Shown here: positions 63,419 through 64,000 of the stretch, one piece after another
How positions within the stretch are numbered: the stretch's first letter is position 1
Layout: every line of letters begins with the position of its first letter
Source of the DNA: Bacteroidota bacterium
Lineage (GTDB): Bacteria > Bacteroidota > Ignavibacteria > UBA10030 > SZUA-254
DNA length: 64,000 nt
Assembly (NCBI GenBank): GCA_020056225.1
Contig: JAGVIE010000038.1
Coordinates: forward strand, 25,835-89,834
Reading direction: 5' to 3'
Notes under the pieces: generated by a model
What the model was told of the DNA's origin: nothing
Databases searched by the model: none
The model's input: the letters and a program-made list of their open reading frames with translations, nothing else
Position numbers and translations under genes: made by a program

Positions 63419-64000
63419 TTAAACCTTGATTGATAATACTAGTTCTTTAAATTCCTTATCCACAGGGAGTGAGTCAATATCTGCGTCTTTCAATTCTGCC
63501 TGTCTGGTTTCTTCTCCGCCAAGACGAATTGCCTTTTCCAGATATTCACAAGCTTTTTCTTTATTGCCTAAAAGGAAATATACATAACCATAGTTTCCTA
63601 AAATCACTGGATCGTTAGGTAGTATTGTTAACGCCTTTGATAACATATCAAACGCTTTAGAAAGTTTTTCTATGCTTAGATCGCGAAAATTATTTAAAAT
63701 AGCTTCCTTTGCACAGATAAGCATCTCAAATCCAAGATTACCTAAAGAACCTGCCACCGTCTCACGCAACGAAAGCTCACTTGATTCTCCATACCGCTTA
63801 ACAACCTCGTCGTACACCGCAATTGCTTCTTCCGATCGATTCAACTCTTCAAGCGTGAGTCCTTTGTCGTACAAAGCATTCGCCACTGTCTCACGCAATG
63901 TAAGCTCACTCGCTTCTCCATACCGCTTCACTACTTCATCATACACCGCAATTGCTTCTTCCGACCGATTCAACTGTCCAAGTCTGAATCCTTTGTTGTA
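63419..64000 (-). CDS. Tetratricopeptide-repeat protein, C-terminal part
   Basis: The frame is open to the right edge, so the N-terminus is missing. About 194 residues are visible. Near-identical 43-residue units (NRSEEAIAVYDEVVKRYG, then LRETVANALYDKG) repeat in tandem, followed by a more degenerate TPR tail (PNDPVILGNYGYVYFLLGNK). A protein-protein scaffold. The repeats are so alike at the DNA level that copy number may vary. It ends 5 nt before thrC. Confidence 0.75.
   Translation of the reverse strand, partial: YNKGFRLGQLNRSEEAIAVYDEVVKRYGEASELTLRETVANALYDKGLTLEELNRSEEAIAVYDEVVKRYGESSELSLRETVAGSLGNLGFEMLICAKEAILNNFRDLSIEKLSKAFDMLSKALTILPNDPVILGNYGYVYFLLGNKEKACEYLEKAIRLGGEETRQAELKDADIDSLPVDKEFKELVLSIKV

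Noticed and set aside
1..64000. CRISPR arrays, rRNA or tRNA genes
   Set aside because: No regularly spaced direct repeats with unique spacers were seen. Gaps between genes contain no cloverleaf-like sequence or conserved rRNA stretches. A tRNA-finding program would be the decisive check.

Overview
The window looks like a chromosomal segment of a free-living, Gram-negative bacterium of the Bacteroidota/Chlorobi/Ignavibacteria group. The main evidence is three secreted proteins with C-terminal type IX secretion (T9SS) sorting domains (two with the NYPNPFNP motif typical of Ignavibacteria and related lineages), Omp85-type outer-membrane proteins, and a full bacterial housekeeping set. Promoters I can read are sigma-70-like (TTGACT or TTGATT, 17-nt spacer, TATATT-like), not the classical Bacteroidetes -33/-7 type. 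No rRNA, tRNA, CRISPR array, phage or plasmid module was found.

Region by region: 1-4.1 kb holds secreted proteins, rsmB and an isoaspartyl peptidase. 4.2-10.3 kb (minus strand) is a chaperone run, dnaK - small membrane protein - SIR2-like protein - clpB. 10.6-16.5 kb (plus) has birA-coaX, a polyprenyl synthase, HPr and enzyme I of a PTS without sugar permeases, and a phosphoglucose/phosphomannose isomerase. 16.7-21.5 kb is an envelope operon (gluzincin/propeller/barrel fusion, PQQ-propeller lipoprotein, PEGA protein). 21.6-26.1 kb has a Crp/Fnr regulator, a PHP phosphoesterase, ribH and a PorZ-like propeller protein. 26.2-35.8 kb is the classic yceD-rpmF-plsX-fabHDG-acpP-fabF-rnc cluster followed by a BamA-like protein and rsmE. 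rpmF (26827-27006) is a short gene that is easy to miss.

35.9-38.9 kb (minus) is the lower half of histidine degradation (hutI, ftcD, cyclodeaminase), with a readable promoter and a palindrome over its start site. 39.0-42.1 kb is an accessory stretch: palindromic repeats, a good promoter and three unrecognised genes. 42.2-46.5 kb has an acetyltransferase, an unrecognised translationally coupled pair (zinc-ribbon/helical protein and SHOCT-tailed protein) and a putative zinc peptidase.

46.7-63.4 kb (minus) reads as an anaerobic-type purine/pyrimidine catabolic region: a xanthine-dehydrogenase-type three-subunit enzyme, PreT/PreA, SsnA amidohydrolase, threonine synthase and a fold-type II PLP enzyme. 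It has been invaded repeatedly. A YhcG-type nuclease gene sits directly behind the 5' remnant of a PLP-enzyme paralogue; a DUF5677 gene and a Y-family polymerase lie among the metabolic genes; and a 562-bp IS200-type element splits a DUF2971 gene exactly, so that the original reading frame can be rebuilt. A T9SS-secreted M28 peptidase coupled to the xanthine-dehydrogenase genes carries a one-base frameshift.

The most unusual observations are three perfect palindromes with 3-nt loops inside the YhcG coding sequence, which encode variants of one short peptide motif; the hijacked start region of the PLP paralogue; the IS200 insertion; and the uncharacterised gene groups at 39.5-42.0 and 42.6-45.1 kb. 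No single feature proves a new system; those two groups and the SIR2-like gene are the best candidates.
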